48,797 bases of DNA from an uncultured Alistipes sp. (GCA_900544265.1 UQUQ01000019.1:1-48797); one strand, 5' to 3'; positions 19,346-27,744 are shown, counted from the first letter of the stretch. Translations and numbers: made by a program. Notes: generated from the letters alone by a model not told the origin.

Positions 19346-20812
19346 TCAGAAATGGAAATTCAGTCCGATCGAGAAGGTGTGCGCCCGGGCCGTGTAGTTG
19401 CCCGAGAAGTCCGTGACGGCACTGGTGAGCTGCGAGGCGGGAACCCCGGCGGCCTGAAGCTTCTCGTTGACGATGCCCAGCACCGAATTGACGTAGGGAT
19501 AGGAGCCCGTGCGCTCGGGGTCGGCCGAGTTGACGTAGCCGTAGGCGATGTCGATGTCCATCCACTTCGCGGGGCGGAACGTCGCACCGGCCGTGTAGGC
19601 CAGTTTGGTCATCGACGGCGTCTCGGGGTTGAGGTAGTCGCTGCTGACGGGGCTCTCGTCGACGTACATACCCATGCGGGCCGTGAACCAGTCGCAGGCG
19701 TGGTACTGGCCGCCGAAGCGGAAGGCCAGCGTGTTCGAATAGTTCTTCTCGCTGACGGGAAGCGCCAGGACGGGGTCACCGGTCTCGGGGTTGAGGATCT
19801 GCACGTCGAGCTTGTCATAGGCGCTCCAGAGCACGTATTGCAGGTCGATGGCGAACTCCCACTTCGGCACGGGGCGGAAGCTGACGCCCCAGGTCATCGA
19901 GGCGGGCAGCGGCAGCTCGGTCCGGACGACGGCCGAGGTGAGCTTCGTGGGGTCGAGCCCCAGCTGCGGCAGCAGCTGACCGATGACCTGTGCGATCGTC
20001 GGGTCGTCGATCATGTGCAGGTCGATCGAACCCGAGTCGACCTTCATGAGCTGCTTCGAGCGGAAGTTCATGCCGAGCGACCACTGCTCGTTGATGTCCC
20101 ACATGACGCCGAGGTTCACGCCCACGGCCATCTTGGCGCTGCCCTCGATGCCGAGCGACATGAGGTTGCGGTTGCCGGCCAGCGTGAAGATGTCGGGCAT
20201 GGAGGGTACGAGCATCTGCAGGGCCCCCATGAGGGCCTGGTTCTGGGCGTTGTCGGCGCCGATCGGGAGCAGCGAGCGCGAGAGGTCGAAGTTGCCCCAC
20301 GTGAGCATCAGGCCGCCGCCGATCGAGAAGTGCTTGCCGATGCGGAACGAGACGGTGGGCTGGAAATTGTAGGCCGCGAGGTTGATCGACTGGATGAGCT
20401 GCGAGCCGGCCCAGTTGTCACCCCAGTTCATCGAGGAGCCGAACGGCGTGTTGAAGGCCACGCCGACCGACATCCAGTCGAGGGGCTTGTAGTTGACGTA
20501 GGCGAACATCGGCGTCGAGAGCTTGTTGTCCGACGTGTAGTGGGTCTGCTTCGTGGCGCCCGTATAGTCGGGCAGCGAGGTGTAGGTGGCCTTCGAGGCG
20601 ATGCCCGTCACGCCGACCGAGATGTCGAATTTCGTATCCTGGAAGACGGCGGCCGCGGGGTTGAACCACAGCGACTCGGAGTTGAGCTTCATGGCCGTGC
20701 CGACGTGGCCCATACCGTTCTGTTTCGAGGAGAGGTTGTTGACCTGATACCCTTCGGCCGAGGCCGCGGCGGCGACCGTCACGGCAGCCAGAACGAGGAG
20801 AATTTTTTTCAT
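19346..20812 (-). CDS. OmpP1/FadL-family outer-membrane protein
   Basis: A 488-residue beta-barrel protein of the family that takes up long-chain fatty acids and other hydrophobic compounds. The start MKKILLVLAAVTVAAAASAE gives a signal peptide; a TTG six bases upstream was rejected. The mature protein begins EGYQVNNLSSKQNGMGHVGTA, and LWFNPAAAVF fits the conserved NPA motif near the N-terminal hatch of FadL proteins. Alternating hydrophobic strands continue to a terminal Phe (SIGLNFHF), the usual barrel-assembly signal. It has its own promoter. The substrate cannot be read from the sequence. Confidence 0.9.
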   Translation of the reverse strand: MKKILLVLAAVTVAAAASAEGYQVNNLSSKQNGMGHVGTAMKLNSESLWFNPAAAVFQDTKFDISVGVTGIASKATYTSLPDYTGATKQTHYTSDNKLSTPMFAYVNYKPLDWMSVGVAFNTPFGSSMNWGDNWAGSQLIQSINLAAYNFQPTVSFRIGKHFSIGGGLMLTWGNFDLSRSLLPIGADNAQNQALMGALQMLVPSMPDIFTLAGNRNLMSLGIEGSAKMAVGVNLGVMWDINEQWSLGMNFRSKQLMKVDSGSIDLHMIDDPTIAQVIGQLLPQLGLDPTKLTSAVVRTELPLPASMTWGVSFRPVPKWEFAIDLQYVLWSAYDKLDVQILNPETGDPVLALPVSEKNYSNTLAFRFGGQYHACDWFTARMGMYVDESPVSSDYLNPETPSMTKLAYTAGATFRPAKWMDIDIAYGYVNSADPERTGSYPYVNSVLGIVNEKLQAAGVPASQLTSAVTDFSGNYTARAHTFSIGLNFHF

Positions 20813-20869
20813 CTTCAATTGGTTTGGTTAATACTGTCCGCACCAGCGTGCGGGTGCGAAAATCGGGGG

Positions 20870-20901
20870 CAAAAGTAGGAAAACTATCCGCACGGTCCAA
20901 A
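20870..20901 (-). promoter_or_regulatory. Promoter of the FadL-like gene
   Basis: On the minus strand TTTG (20901-20898), 20 bases, then TACTTTTG (20877-20870): both elements of the Bacteroidetes housekeeping promoter with ideal spacing. The leader to the ATG is about 50 bases. Confidence 0.8.
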
Positions 20902-20981
20902 CTTTCTGTTCTGAATTTCTCGAAAATTGGACTATATGGCATAGCTTTGGCCGATATGGCGGGTGCCGGAACGCGGCGACG

Positions 20982-21016
20982 AAAAAGCGGCATCCGCACC
21001 GAAGTGCGGATGCCGC
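20982..21016 (-). terminator. Strong terminator after the aminotransferase gene
   Basis: On the minus strand a 13-bp perfect stem (GCGGCATCCGCAC with GTGCGGATGCCGC) closes a TTCG loop and is followed by TTTTT. It lies about 245 bases beyond the aminotransferase stop, so the transcript would include the repeats between. Confidence 0.9.
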
Positions 21017-21056
21017 AAAGGATGTATGCCGCAGGAGACTGTCCCTGCAAGGGGGG

Positions 21057-21100
21057 GGTGTGTCGCCGGGGGGTGTGTCGCCGGGAGGTGTGTCGCCGGG
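21057..21100. repeat. Tandem repeat, three 14-base units at 15-base period
   Basis: GGTGTGTCGCCGGG occurs at 21057-21070, 21072-21085 and 21087-21100, identical each time, with one spacer base between copies. Confidence 0.9.
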
Positions 21101-21129
21101 GACTGATGCCGCCGGAAACGGGTTCCGCG

Positions 21130-21176
21130 AGTGCGGGCGTCGCGAAGTGCGGGCGTCGCGGAGTGCGGGCGTCGCG
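21130..21176. repeat. Tandem repeat, three 15-base units at 16-base period
   Basis: AGTGCGGGCGTCGCG occurs at 21130-21144, 21146-21160 and 21162-21176, identical each time. With the array just upstream and looser copies of the ATGCCGC motif up to 21236, it fills the 3' untranslated region of the aminotransferase gene. Confidence 0.9.
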
Positions 21177-21259
21177 GGAGCGGATGCGGTCAGGGGCGGG
21201 TGACGCAGGGCCAATGCCGCAAGGGACGAATGCCGCGGGTGTGTATCGCGTGCGCGTAC

Positions 21260-22459
21260 CTATTTTTCCCGGCTGTTGTAGGCTTCGAGGGCCTTCTGCA
21301 GCACGACGAGTGCCCGTTCGAGCTCCTCCTTCTTGAGGACATAGGCAATGCGGACCTCGTTGCGGCCGTAGGCGGGGTCGGAGTAGAAGCCCGACGCCGG
21401 GGCGAGCATCACGGTCTGACCCTCGTAGCTGAATTCGCGCAGGCACCAGGCGCAGAAGTCGTCGCTGTCCTCGACCGGCAGGCGCGCCACGGTGTAGAAT
21501 GCCCCCATCGGGATGGGCGAGTAGACGCCCGGGATGCGGTTCAGCCCGTCGATCAGGCATTTGCGGCGCTCGATGTACTCCTCGTAGACCTCCATGCTGT
21601 ACGAGCGCGGGGCGTCGATCGAGGCCTCGGCGACGATCTGCCCGATGAGCGGCGGCGAGAGGCGCGCCTGGCAGAACTTCATCACGGCGTTGCGCAGCTC
21701 GCGGTTCTTGGTGATGAGCGCCCCGATGCGGATGCCGCACTCGGAGTAGCGCTTCGACACGGAGTCGATCAGCACGACGTTCTGCTCGATGCCTTCGAGG
21801 TGGCAGGCCGAGACGTAGGGTGAACCGGTGTAGATGAACTCGCGGTAGACCTCGTCCGAGAAGAGGAACAGGTCGTATTTGCGCACCAGGTCGCGGATGC
21901 GCTCCATCTCGCGGCGGGTGTAGAGGTAGCCCGTGGGGTTGTTGGGGTTGCAGATCAGGATGCCGCGCGTGCGGGAGTTGATCAGCCGCTCGAACTCCTC
22001 GACGGGCGGCAGGGCGAAGCCGTTGTCGATCGTCGAGACGACGGGGCGGATGACCGCCCCGGCCGAGACGGCGAAGGCCATGTAGTTGGCGTAGGCCGGT
22101 TCGGGAACGATGATCTCGTCACCGGGGTTGAGGCACGTCATGAAGGCGAAGAGCACCGCCTCGGAACCCCCGGCCGTGACGATGATCTCGTCGGGCGTGA
22201 GCTTGATCTGGTACTGCTCGTAGTACGACACGAGCTTTTCGCGCAGCGAGCGGTAGCCGTCGCTGGGGCTGTATTCGAGCACCTTGCGGTCGATGTGCTT
22301 CAGCGCCTGGAGTCCCACCTCGGGGGTGGGCAGGTCGGGCTGTCCGATGTTCAGGTGGTAGATCTTCGTACCGCGTGCCGCGGCGGCTTCGGCCAGCGGC
22401 ACGAGTTTGCGGATGGGCGAGGCCGGCATCTGCACGGCCCGTTGTGAAATCTGGGGCAT
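21260..22459 (-). CDS. Pyridoxal-phosphate aminotransferase, class I/II
   Basis: A 399-residue fold-type I aminotransferase of the aspartate aminotransferase-like group. Seen: IYHLNIGQPDLPTPE near residue 33, YSPSDGYRSLREK, TAGGSEAVLFAF (phosphate-binding turn), NPNNPTGYLY (substrate carboxylate/PLP contact), SDEVYREFIY (the Asp that contacts the pyridine nitrogen), and DSVSKRYSECGIRIG with the PLP-binding Lys. AYVLKKEEL near the C-terminus would carry the substrate-carboxylate Arg in RIAYV. The exact amino donor cannot be told; aspartate or a broad-range substrate is likely. It lies 27 bases after the HU gene and is probably cotranscribed with it. Confidence 0.9.
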   Translation of the reverse strand: MPQISQRAVQMPASPIRKLVPLAEAAAARGTKIYHLNIGQPDLPTPEVGLQALKHIDRKVLEYSPSDGYRSLREKLVSYYEQYQIKLTPDEIIVTAGGSEAVLFAFMTCLNPGDEIIVPEPAYANYMAFAVSAGAVIRPVVSTIDNGFALPPVEEFERLINSRTRGILICNPNNPTGYLYTRREMERIRDLVRKYDLFLFSDEVYREFIYTGSPYVSACHLEGIEQNVVLIDSVSKRYSECGIRIGALITKNRELRNAVMKFCQARLSPPLIGQIVAEASIDAPRSYSMEVYEEYIERRKCLIDGLNRIPGVYSPIPMGAFYTVARLPVEDSDDFCAWCLREFSYEGQTVMLAPASGFYSDPAYGRNEVRIAYVLKKEELERALVVLQKALEAYNSREK

Positions 22460-22486
22460 GGTTTGCGCTGATTGTAGGGGCGGGGA

Positions 22487-22747
22487 TCATTCGATCTCGG
22501 CCGAGGGACGGAACTTGACGGCCTTGCGGGACGGAATCTTCACCGGAGCCCCCGTGCGGGGGTTGCGGCCGACGCGCTCGGCCTTCTGGACGACGCTGAA
22601 GGTGCCCAGTCCCGTCAGGGTGAGCCGCTCGCCTTCACGCAGCGTGCGGGCCGTGATGCGGATCATGGCATCGACGGCCTTGCGGGCGTCAACCTTCGAG
22701 ATGTTCGCTTCGAGCGCGACGGCTTCGACAAACTGGGCCTTGTTCAT
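22487..22747 (-). CDS. HU-family DNA-binding protein
   Basis: An 86-residue nucleoid protein. The start MNKAQFVEAVALEANISKVD at 22747 gives the full HU fold; longer readings upstream run through a tRNA and are not real. The helical dimerisation part is followed by LTLTGLGTFSVVQKAERVGRN, quoted in part: GLGTFSV, and by the beta-arm with RNPRTGAPVKIPSRKAVKFRPS, in part NPRTGAPVKIP, the family signature. It has its own promoter and leads a two-gene unit with the aminotransferase. Confidence 0.96.
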   Translation of the reverse strand: MNKAQFVEAVALEANISKVDARKAVDAMIRITARTLREGERLTLTGLGTFSVVQKAERVGRNPRTGAPVKIPSRKAVKFRPSAEIE

Positions 22748-22790
22748 GATGTTTTTCCGTGAAAAGATAACTCGTTGACCTAACTTAGGA

Positions 22791-22821
22791 CAAAGATAGC
22801 CATTTTTCGGCAAAGACAAAA
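22791..22821 (-). promoter_or_regulatory. Promoter of the HU-aminotransferase unit
   Basis: On the minus strand TTTTG (22821-22817), 18 bases, then TATCTTTG (22798-22791), 43 bases before the HU start. Confidence 0.7.
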
Positions 22822-22921
22822 GTTCGGGGCGATTTTCCGCCGATTTTCGGCGGGCGGATTCCCCTGCCGGCGGCCTGCGGCGGCGGAGTTTCGGGGCGGG
22901 GCCGATAAAAAGGGGGCAAGA

Positions 22922-22953
22922 TTTGGCGGAACGGAAAATCCGTGTTATTTTTG
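22922..22953 (+). promoter_or_regulatory. Promoter of tRNA-Ser
   Basis: TTTG (22922-22925), 20 bases, then TATTTTTG (22946-22953), five bases before the tRNA. This fits both phylum promoter elements and their spacing; transcription would start at or very near the mature 5' end. Confidence 0.75.
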
Positions 22954-22958
22954 CCCTC

Positions 22959-23043
22959 GGAAAGTTGGCGGAGTGGTCGATCGCGGCGGTCTTGAAAACC
23001 GTTGAACTGCAAGGTTCCGGGGGTTCGAATCCCTCACTTTCCG
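22959..23043 (+). tRNA. tRNA-Ser (anticodon TGA)
   Basis: An 85-base tRNA with acceptor arms GGAAAGT and ACTTTCC, discriminator G, and anticodon loop CTTGAAA (anticodon TGA). A long variable arm (GTTGAACTGCAAGGTTCC region) marks class II tRNAs. CCA is not encoded (GCA). Confidence 0.95.
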
Positions 23044-23080
23044 CAACAGGCGTCAAGCGCCGGCGGCTTGCGCGATCCAT

Positions 23081-23120
23081 GCCCGGTTTTGCATCCAGAA
23101 GGGTGAAACCGGGCCTTTTT
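23081..23120 (+). terminator. Terminator after tRNA-Ser
   Basis: GCCCGGTTT (23081-23089) pairs with AAACCGGGC (23106-23114) around a 16-base loop, followed by CTTTTTG. Confidence 0.8.
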
Positions 23121-23441
23121 GTCTTGAGCCGGGCGGCCGTCATGGCCGAAAAAACGGCCCGTCGATGTAACATTTTCCCGCTTGCCAATCCGGCCGCCCC
23201 TTTCGGGCGGGATCCGGATTGCGGGGCAGGCGAACCATTCCGCAGCCCGGTTTTCGGGGAATGCAGGGGCAACTCCGCGATCCGGCCTTCGGGGGCGTGT
23301 GGGGTACTCCTCTGCCTGGTTTTCTGAAAAACGCAGGGGTGGCTCCGCGGCCCCGCCTTTGGAGTGCAGCCGGGTGGCGCACCCTCGCCGCCGGGTCGTT
23401 TTTCGTCGTTTTTGGACTGAAAAATAGCTGTTTGGACGAAA
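23121..23441. repeat. Gene-free GC-rich stretch with degenerate tandem copies of about 70 bp
   Basis: Two clear imperfect copies are seen: one from about 23250 (CCGGTTTTCGGGGAATGCAG...) and the next from about 23318 (CTGGTTTTCTGAAAAACGCAG...). An older third copy lies before them. Frames through the region only encode low-complexity repeats. It lies between the tRNA-Ser terminator and the fabI promoter. Confidence 0.5.
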
Positions 23442-23468
23442 TTGGGGTACCAATTCAAATATTTTTGT

Positions 23469-23476
23469 TACATTTG
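23469..23476 (+). promoter_or_regulatory. -7 element of fabI
   Basis: TACATTTG matches TAnnTTTG and lies 23 bases before the start codon. A TTG at 23442-23444 is 24 bases upstream, somewhat too far for a good -33 element. Confidence 0.65.
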
Positions 23477-23499
23477 CCCGAATTTTTAATCGAAAAAGG

Positions 23500-24378
23500 A
23501 TGGCATACAATTTATTGAAAGGCAAGAAAGGCCTGATCTTCGGAGCGCTCAATGAGCAGTCCATCGCCTGGAAAGTGGCGGAACGCGCCGTCGAGGAGGG
23601 CGCCGAAATCGTGCTGACGAATACGGCCGTATCCATTCGCATGGGTACGATCAACCGGTTGGCCGAGAAGTGCAACACGATCGTCATTCCGGCCGACGCC
23701 ACGAGCGTCGAGGACCTCGAGACGCTCATCGACAAGACGATGGAGCACTTCGGCGGCAAGTTCGACTTCATGCTCCACTCGATCGGCATGTCGCCCAACG
23801 TCCGCAAGGGCCGTACCTACGACGATCTCGACTACGACTACCTTGCCAAGACGCTCGACATATCGGCCATTTCGTTCCACAAGGCCATTCAGGTTGCCCG
23901 CAAGAAGGACGCCATCAACGACTGGGGTTCGATCGTGGCGTTGACCTACATCGCCGCGCAGCGCACGCTCTACGGCTACAACGACATGGCCGACGCCAAG
24001 GCACTGCTCGAGTCGATCGCCCGCAGCTTCGGCTACATCTACGGCCGCGAGAAACACGTGCGTATCAACACCGTGTCGCAGTCGCCCACGCAGACGACGG
24101 CCGGCAGCGGCGTGCTCGGACTGGGTGATCTGATGTCGTTCGCCGAGAGCATGTCGCCGCTGGGCAACGCCACGGCGGAGGATTGCGCCGACTACGTGCT
24201 GACGCTCTTCTCGGACCTCACGCGCAAGGTGACGATGCAGAATCTCTACCACGACGGCGGTTTCTCGTCGATGGGCATGTCGCGCCGCGCCATGAAGACC
24301 TACGAGAAGGGCATGCGCTTCGACGACGTGCACGAGCACCAGTATCCCTTTGGCGGAGGCCCTGCCGAGGAGAAATAG
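23500..24378 (+). CDS. fabI: Enoyl-[acyl-carrier-protein] reductase (NADH)
   Basis: FabI reduces the trans-2 double bond in the last step of each fatty-acid elongation cycle. The 292-residue protein is somewhat longer than the E. coli enzyme (262). It has the short-chain dehydrogenase fold with GLIFGALNEQSIAWK (residues 11-25, the FabI form of the dinucleotide loop), MLHSIGMSP, and the active-site set Y150, Y160 and K167 (YIAAQRTLYGYNDMADAK, Tyr-x6-Lys). The C-terminus (FDDVHEHQYPFGGG) extends past the usual end. It is monocistronic, with its own promoter and a strong terminator. FabI is the target of triclosan; no resistance change can be judged here. Confidence 0.96.
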   Translation: MAYNLLKGKKGLIFGALNEQSIAWKVAERAVEEGAEIVLTNTAVSIRMGTINRLAEKCNTIVIPADATSVEDLETLIDKTMEHFGGKFDFMLHSIGMSPNVRKGRTYDDLDYDYLAKTLDISAISFHKAIQVARKKDAINDWGSIVALTYIAAQRTLYGYNDMADAKALLESIARSFGYIYGREKHVRINTVSQSPTQTTAGSGVLGLGDLMSFAESMSPLGNATAEDCADYVLTLFSDLTRKVTMQNLYHDGGFSSMGMSRRAMKTYEKGMRFDDVHEHQYPFGGGPAEEK

Positions 24379-24447
24379 CCGGGCAGCTGCCCGGCGGCCC
24401 GCGTTCCGGAGAGGATTTGCCGACGCCGGCGGCCGGAGCGGTTGACG

Positions 24448-24497
24448 GAAAAAAGAGGGGACGCATTCCCAATCGGAATGCGTCCCCTCTTTTTTTG
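24448..24497. terminator. Bidirectional terminator between fabI and cydB
   Basis: A 16-bp perfect stem (AGAGGGGACGCATTCC, 24454-24469, with 24475-24490) has loop CAATC and a 7-T tail on the + strand. On the minus strand the complement of GGAAAAAAG gives a T tail too. It serves the convergent genes fabI and cydB. Confidence 0.92.
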
Positions 24498-24544
24498 CTT
24501 TCCGCCGCGACCGGGCGGTGTTGTCTGACCGGGCGGCGAGGGCG

Positions 24545-25687
24545 TCAGTAGAGGTGGTCGTCCTTGCGGACCTCTTCGCGCGTCATGGGCCGGCGGTTGA
24601 GCGCCCGCCAGGCGTACCAGATGTAGGCCACGACGAAGGGGATGAGCAGCGAGACGTAGGCCATGACGCGGAGCGTGAATTCGCTCGACGAGGAGTTGCG
24701 GATCGTCAGCGACGACTGCATGTCGGCCAGCGAGGGGTAGTAGGCCGTGCCGTTCCACCCGGCGCAGAGCAGCAGCGCCAGCACCGTGAGCACCGTGCCG
24801 CAGCCGCCGAACCAGATGGCCCTGCGGTTGCCGCGCCAGGCCGTCAGAATGCTCCACAGCACGAGCACGACGCCGATGAGCAGGAGTGCGGCGACGACGG
24901 GCATCGCGGCAAGGTTGTGCAGGTAGCCGTAGGCTTCGGGTGCGATCCGCCCGGCGGCGTCGGCACGCCAGGCCGGCGAGACGAGCCACGATCCCGCGAA
25001 GGCGAGGAAGGCGGCCAGGAAGACCACGGCCAGCGGCCGCATCGTGCGGCGGGCGCGTTCGACGAGCGTGCGGTCATCCACGGCATTCATGAAGTACTGG
25101 CAGGCGAGCGTTCCCGCGAGGAAGACCACGGCGAGCCCCAGCAGGATGTTGCGGTGGTCGCCCAGGGCCTCCAGCCCGTGCCAGGGGGTGGTCCATTGCG
25201 AGATGACCGTATCGCCGCCCAGGTCGGTCATGTTGTAGCGGTCGACCGTGAAGTTCGCACCCGTGAAGAGCGTGCCCACGGCGGCGCCCAGCAGGAAGGG
25301 TCCGGCGATGCCGTTGATCATCAGGAAGACCTCGAAGGTCCGCTCCCCGAAGACGTTGCCCGGTTTGCGGCGGTATTCGTAGGCCACGGCCTGGAGGACG
25401 AAGACGAAGAGGATCGCCATCCAGACGTAGACCGCGCCGCCGAACGACGTGGAGTAGAAGAGCGGGAAGGAGGCGAAGAAGGCGCCGCCGAAGGTGACGA
25501 GCGTCGTGAAGGTGAGTTCCCATTTGCGTCCCAGCACGTTGACCAGCATCGTGCGCTCCTCCTCGCTGCGCCCGATGCGGTAGAGCAGGGCCTGTCCGCC
25601 CTGTACGAAGAGCAGGAAGACGAGCAGGGCGCCCAGCAGGGCGATCAGAAACCACCAGTAGTCTTGCAGGAAAGTCAGGCTGTCCAT
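24545..25687 (-). CDS. cydB: Cytochrome bd quinol oxidase subunit II
   Basis: CydB (380 residues) is the second membrane subunit of the bd-type terminal oxidase that reduces oxygen with quinol, and helps anaerobes tolerate oxygen. The start MDSLTFLQDYWWFLIALLGA at 25687 is chosen; the longer frame upstream runs through the gap to cydA. Multiple hydrophobic helices are seen, with WFLIALLGALLVFLLFVQGG, GRKWELTFTTLVTFGGAFFA and NGIAGPFLLGAAVGTLFTGA typical of the family. It lies 85 bases after cydA and ends at a shared terminator. Confidence 0.96.
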   Translation of the reverse strand: MDSLTFLQDYWWFLIALLGALLVFLLFVQGGQALLYRIGRSEEERTMLVNVLGRKWELTFTTLVTFGGAFFASFPLFYSTSFGGAVYVWMAILFVFVLQAVAYEYRRKPGNVFGERTFEVFLMINGIAGPFLLGAAVGTLFTGANFTVDRYNMTDLGGDTVISQWTTPWHGLEALGDHRNILLGLAVVFLAGTLACQYFMNAVDDRTLVERARRTMRPLAVVFLAAFLAFAGSWLVSPAWRADAAGRIAPEAYGYLHNLAAMPVVAALLLIGVVLVLWSILTAWRGNRRAIWFGGCGTVLTVLALLLCAGWNGTAYYPSLADMQSSLTIRNSSSSEFTLRVMAYVSLLIPFVVAYIWYAWRALNRRPMTREEVRKDDHLY

Positions 25688-25772
25688 TATCTTGTCGCGT
25701 GTTATTGTTGTCGTTGTGTGAGCCGGCTCCGCGCCCGGGCTGCCGGGCGGAGTCCGCAGTCGTGGTTCGGGT

Positions 25773-27335
25773 TTATTCCGCACCGGGACCCTTGCGGATC
25801 TGGCGGAGCATGATGCTGATTTCGGCGATGAGCAGCGCCGTGAAGAGGGCAAGGAAGAGGAAGAAGGTCGTGGTCACGGAGCTGCTCGGGAGCTTCGAGA
25901 CGGCGACGCCGACGGGCAGCAGGTCCTGGATGGCCCACGGCTGCCGTCCCACCTCCGCGACGACCCATCCGGCCTGCGAGGCGAGGTAGGCGAGCGGTAT
26001 GGCCGCGATGGCGAGCCACAGCAGCCAGCGCTTGCCTTCGAGCGTTCCGCGGCGGTTGTACCACCAGACGAGGGCCAGAATCAGGATGAAGAGACATCCG
26101 GCGCCGACCATCACGCGGAACGAGTAGAAGAGCAGCGGCACGTTCGGGACGAGCTGCTCGGGCGAATCGAGGTATCCGTAGCCGAAGTAGGCGAAGTATT
26201 CGCCGAGGAAGTGCTTGCCTTCGGGGGTCGAGGGGTCGAACTTGCGGGTGACCTCCGCCAGTGCGGCCTCGTCGCCGCTCTCGCGGGCCGCGCGGTAGCG
26301 GGCCAGCTCCTCGATGGCCACGCGCCCGCGGGCGATCTTCTCCGTGGCGGGAAGGATGCCCTGCTCGGCGTTGCCGTCCAGCAGGTCGTTGATGCCCGCC
26401 ACGTAGGCTTCGGCATCGCGGAAGCTCATGATGGAGAGCAGCTTCGGAATGTCGATCCGGAAGTAGAAGGCCTCGTCGGCGGAGGTGCGGCCCTGCGTGG
26501 GGCGCAGGATGCCGACGGCCGTCAGCGGCGCCCCCTGCTCTCCGTCGTAGAGGGCCTCCATGGCGGCGAGTTTCATCGGCTGCACGCGGGCGACGATGGC
26601 TCCCGAGCGGTCGCCCGTGAAGGCGGTCACGAGGGCGGCGGCCAGACCGAAGAGCGAGGCGATGGCGATGCTGCGCGTGGCCAGCCGCCGTTCGCGGCGC
26701 TTGAGCAGGTACCAGGCGCTCACCCCGACGACGAACAGCGCGGCGAGCGTGAACGACGAGGTGACCGTGTGGGAGAACTTGTTGACGGCCACGGGCGAGA
26801 AGGCGACCTCCCAGAACGAGGTCATCTCGTTGCGCACGCTCTCGGGGTTGAAGGTGCACCCGACGGGGTACTGCATCCACGAGTTGGCCACGAGGATCCA
26901 CCACGCCGAGAGGTTGGCGCCGATGGCCATGAGCCACGTGGCCGTGAGGTGGAATCCGCGGCTGACCTTCTCCCAGCCGAAGAACATCACGGCGATGAAG
27001 GTGCTCTCGAGGAAGAAGGCCATGATGCCCTCGATGGCGAGCGGCGCACCGAAGATGTCGCCCACGAAGTGGGAGTAGTTCGACCAGTTGGTGCCGAATT
27101 CAAATTCGAGGATGAGGCCCGTGGCGACGCCGATGGCGAAGTTGATGCCGAACAGACGCATCCAGAAGCGGGTCGTGCGTTTCCAGAAGGCGTCACCGGT
27201 GCGGTAGTAGATGGTCTCCATCAGGGCGATGAGCACGCCCAGGCCGAGCGTCAGCGGCACGAAGAGCCAGTGATAGATGGCCGTCAGGGCAAACTGGGCA
27301 CGGGACCAGTCGACGGTTTGCAGGATGTCGGACAT
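25773..27335 (-). CDS. cydA: Cytochrome bd quinol oxidase subunit I
   Basis: CydA (520 residues) holds hemes b558, b595 and d and the quinol site. The start MSDILQTVDWSRAQFALTAI is chosen by homology; the open frame extends far upstream. Seen: YHWLFVPLTLGLG with the first heme-ligand His near residue 22, FEFGTNWSNYSHFVGDIFGA, the helix with FFLESTF, and GWVVAEVGRQPWAIQ, the conserved segment after the quinol loop. The small DUF4492 gene overlaps the 5' end by 52 bases. A promoter lies upstream of that gene, so the unit DUF4492-cydA-cydB is one operon. Confidence 0.97.
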   Translation of the reverse strand: MSDILQTVDWSRAQFALTAIYHWLFVPLTLGLGVLIALMETIYYRTGDAFWKRTTRFWMRLFGINFAIGVATGLILEFEFGTNWSNYSHFVGDIFGAPLAIEGIMAFFLESTFIAVMFFGWEKVSRGFHLTATWLMAIGANLSAWWILVANSWMQYPVGCTFNPESVRNEMTSFWEVAFSPVAVNKFSHTVTSSFTLAALFVVGVSAWYLLKRRERRLATRSIAIASLFGLAAALVTAFTGDRSGAIVARVQPMKLAAMEALYDGEQGAPLTAVGILRPTQGRTSADEAFYFRIDIPKLLSIMSFRDAEAYVAGINDLLDGNAEQGILPATEKIARGRVAIEELARYRAARESGDEAALAEVTRKFDPSTPEGKHFLGEYFAYFGYGYLDSPEQLVPNVPLLFYSFRVMVGAGCLFILILALVWWYNRRGTLEGKRWLLWLAIAAIPLAYLASQAGWVVAEVGRQPWAIQDLLPVGVAVSKLPSSSVTTTFFLFLALFTALLIAEISIMLRQIRKGPGAE

Positions 27336-27559
27336 TGTCGTGTTGCGTTTTGGTTGTCTGATGTGAGGGCTTCGAGGACGATGTCGCTCCGCTCCTCGGG
27401 GCTCTTGCCGGCGAGCAGGTCCGGAAAGAAGAAGAGCCTCAGAACGGCGAACATGATGAAGAGCTTGATGAGGATCACGGCCCACAGCGTGCGCCCGAGC
27501 GTCATCTCGCGGAATCCGTCGCAGTAGAAGCGGACTATTTTGCGGAGTGTTGCGACCAT
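27284..27559 (-). CDS. Small DUF4492-type membrane protein ahead of cydA
   Basis: A 91-residue protein with one hydrophobic helix (about residues 24-46, TLWAVILIKLFIMFAVLRLFF, quoted in part: ILIKLFIMFAVLRLFFF). Proteins of this type (DUF4492) commonly precede cydAB in Bacteroidetes; a role in oxidase assembly or as a small subunit is an inference. The last 17 codons overlap cydA in another frame and are polar and low in family resemblance (CPTSCKPSTGPVPSLP). The conserved part therefore ends near residue 70. Start ATG at 27559. Confidence 0.75.
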   Translation of the reverse strand: MVATLRKIVRFYCDGFREMTLGRTLWAVILIKLFIMFAVLRLFFFPDLLAGKSPEERSDIVLEALTSDNQNATRQCPTSCKPSTGPVPSLP

Positions 27560-27614
27560 CTGTTGCGAAGCGTCCGGTGCGCCGCCGACGGGGCGTCGGC
27601 ACCGGTTGCGGATT

Positions 27615-27645
27615 CAAAACTAACCAAAAAAACGGAAACGCAAAA
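27615..27645 (-). promoter_or_regulatory. Promoter of the cytochrome bd operon
   Basis: On the minus strand TTTTG (27645-27641), 18 bases, then TAGTTTTG (27622-27615), 56 bases before the DUF4492 start. Confidence 0.7.
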
Positions 27646-27744
27646 CATCCGGACCGGAATATTTTTCCCGTACCGTGTTTTCCGGGCGGGCGGCGCGGTC
27701 CGGAAATACGGGGGTCACCGGGCGGCGACGCGGGGTGCGGCCGG

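Noticed and set aside
21057..21176. CRISPR array
   Set aside because: The short repeats have one-base gaps instead of spacers of about 30 bases, and no cas gene is present.
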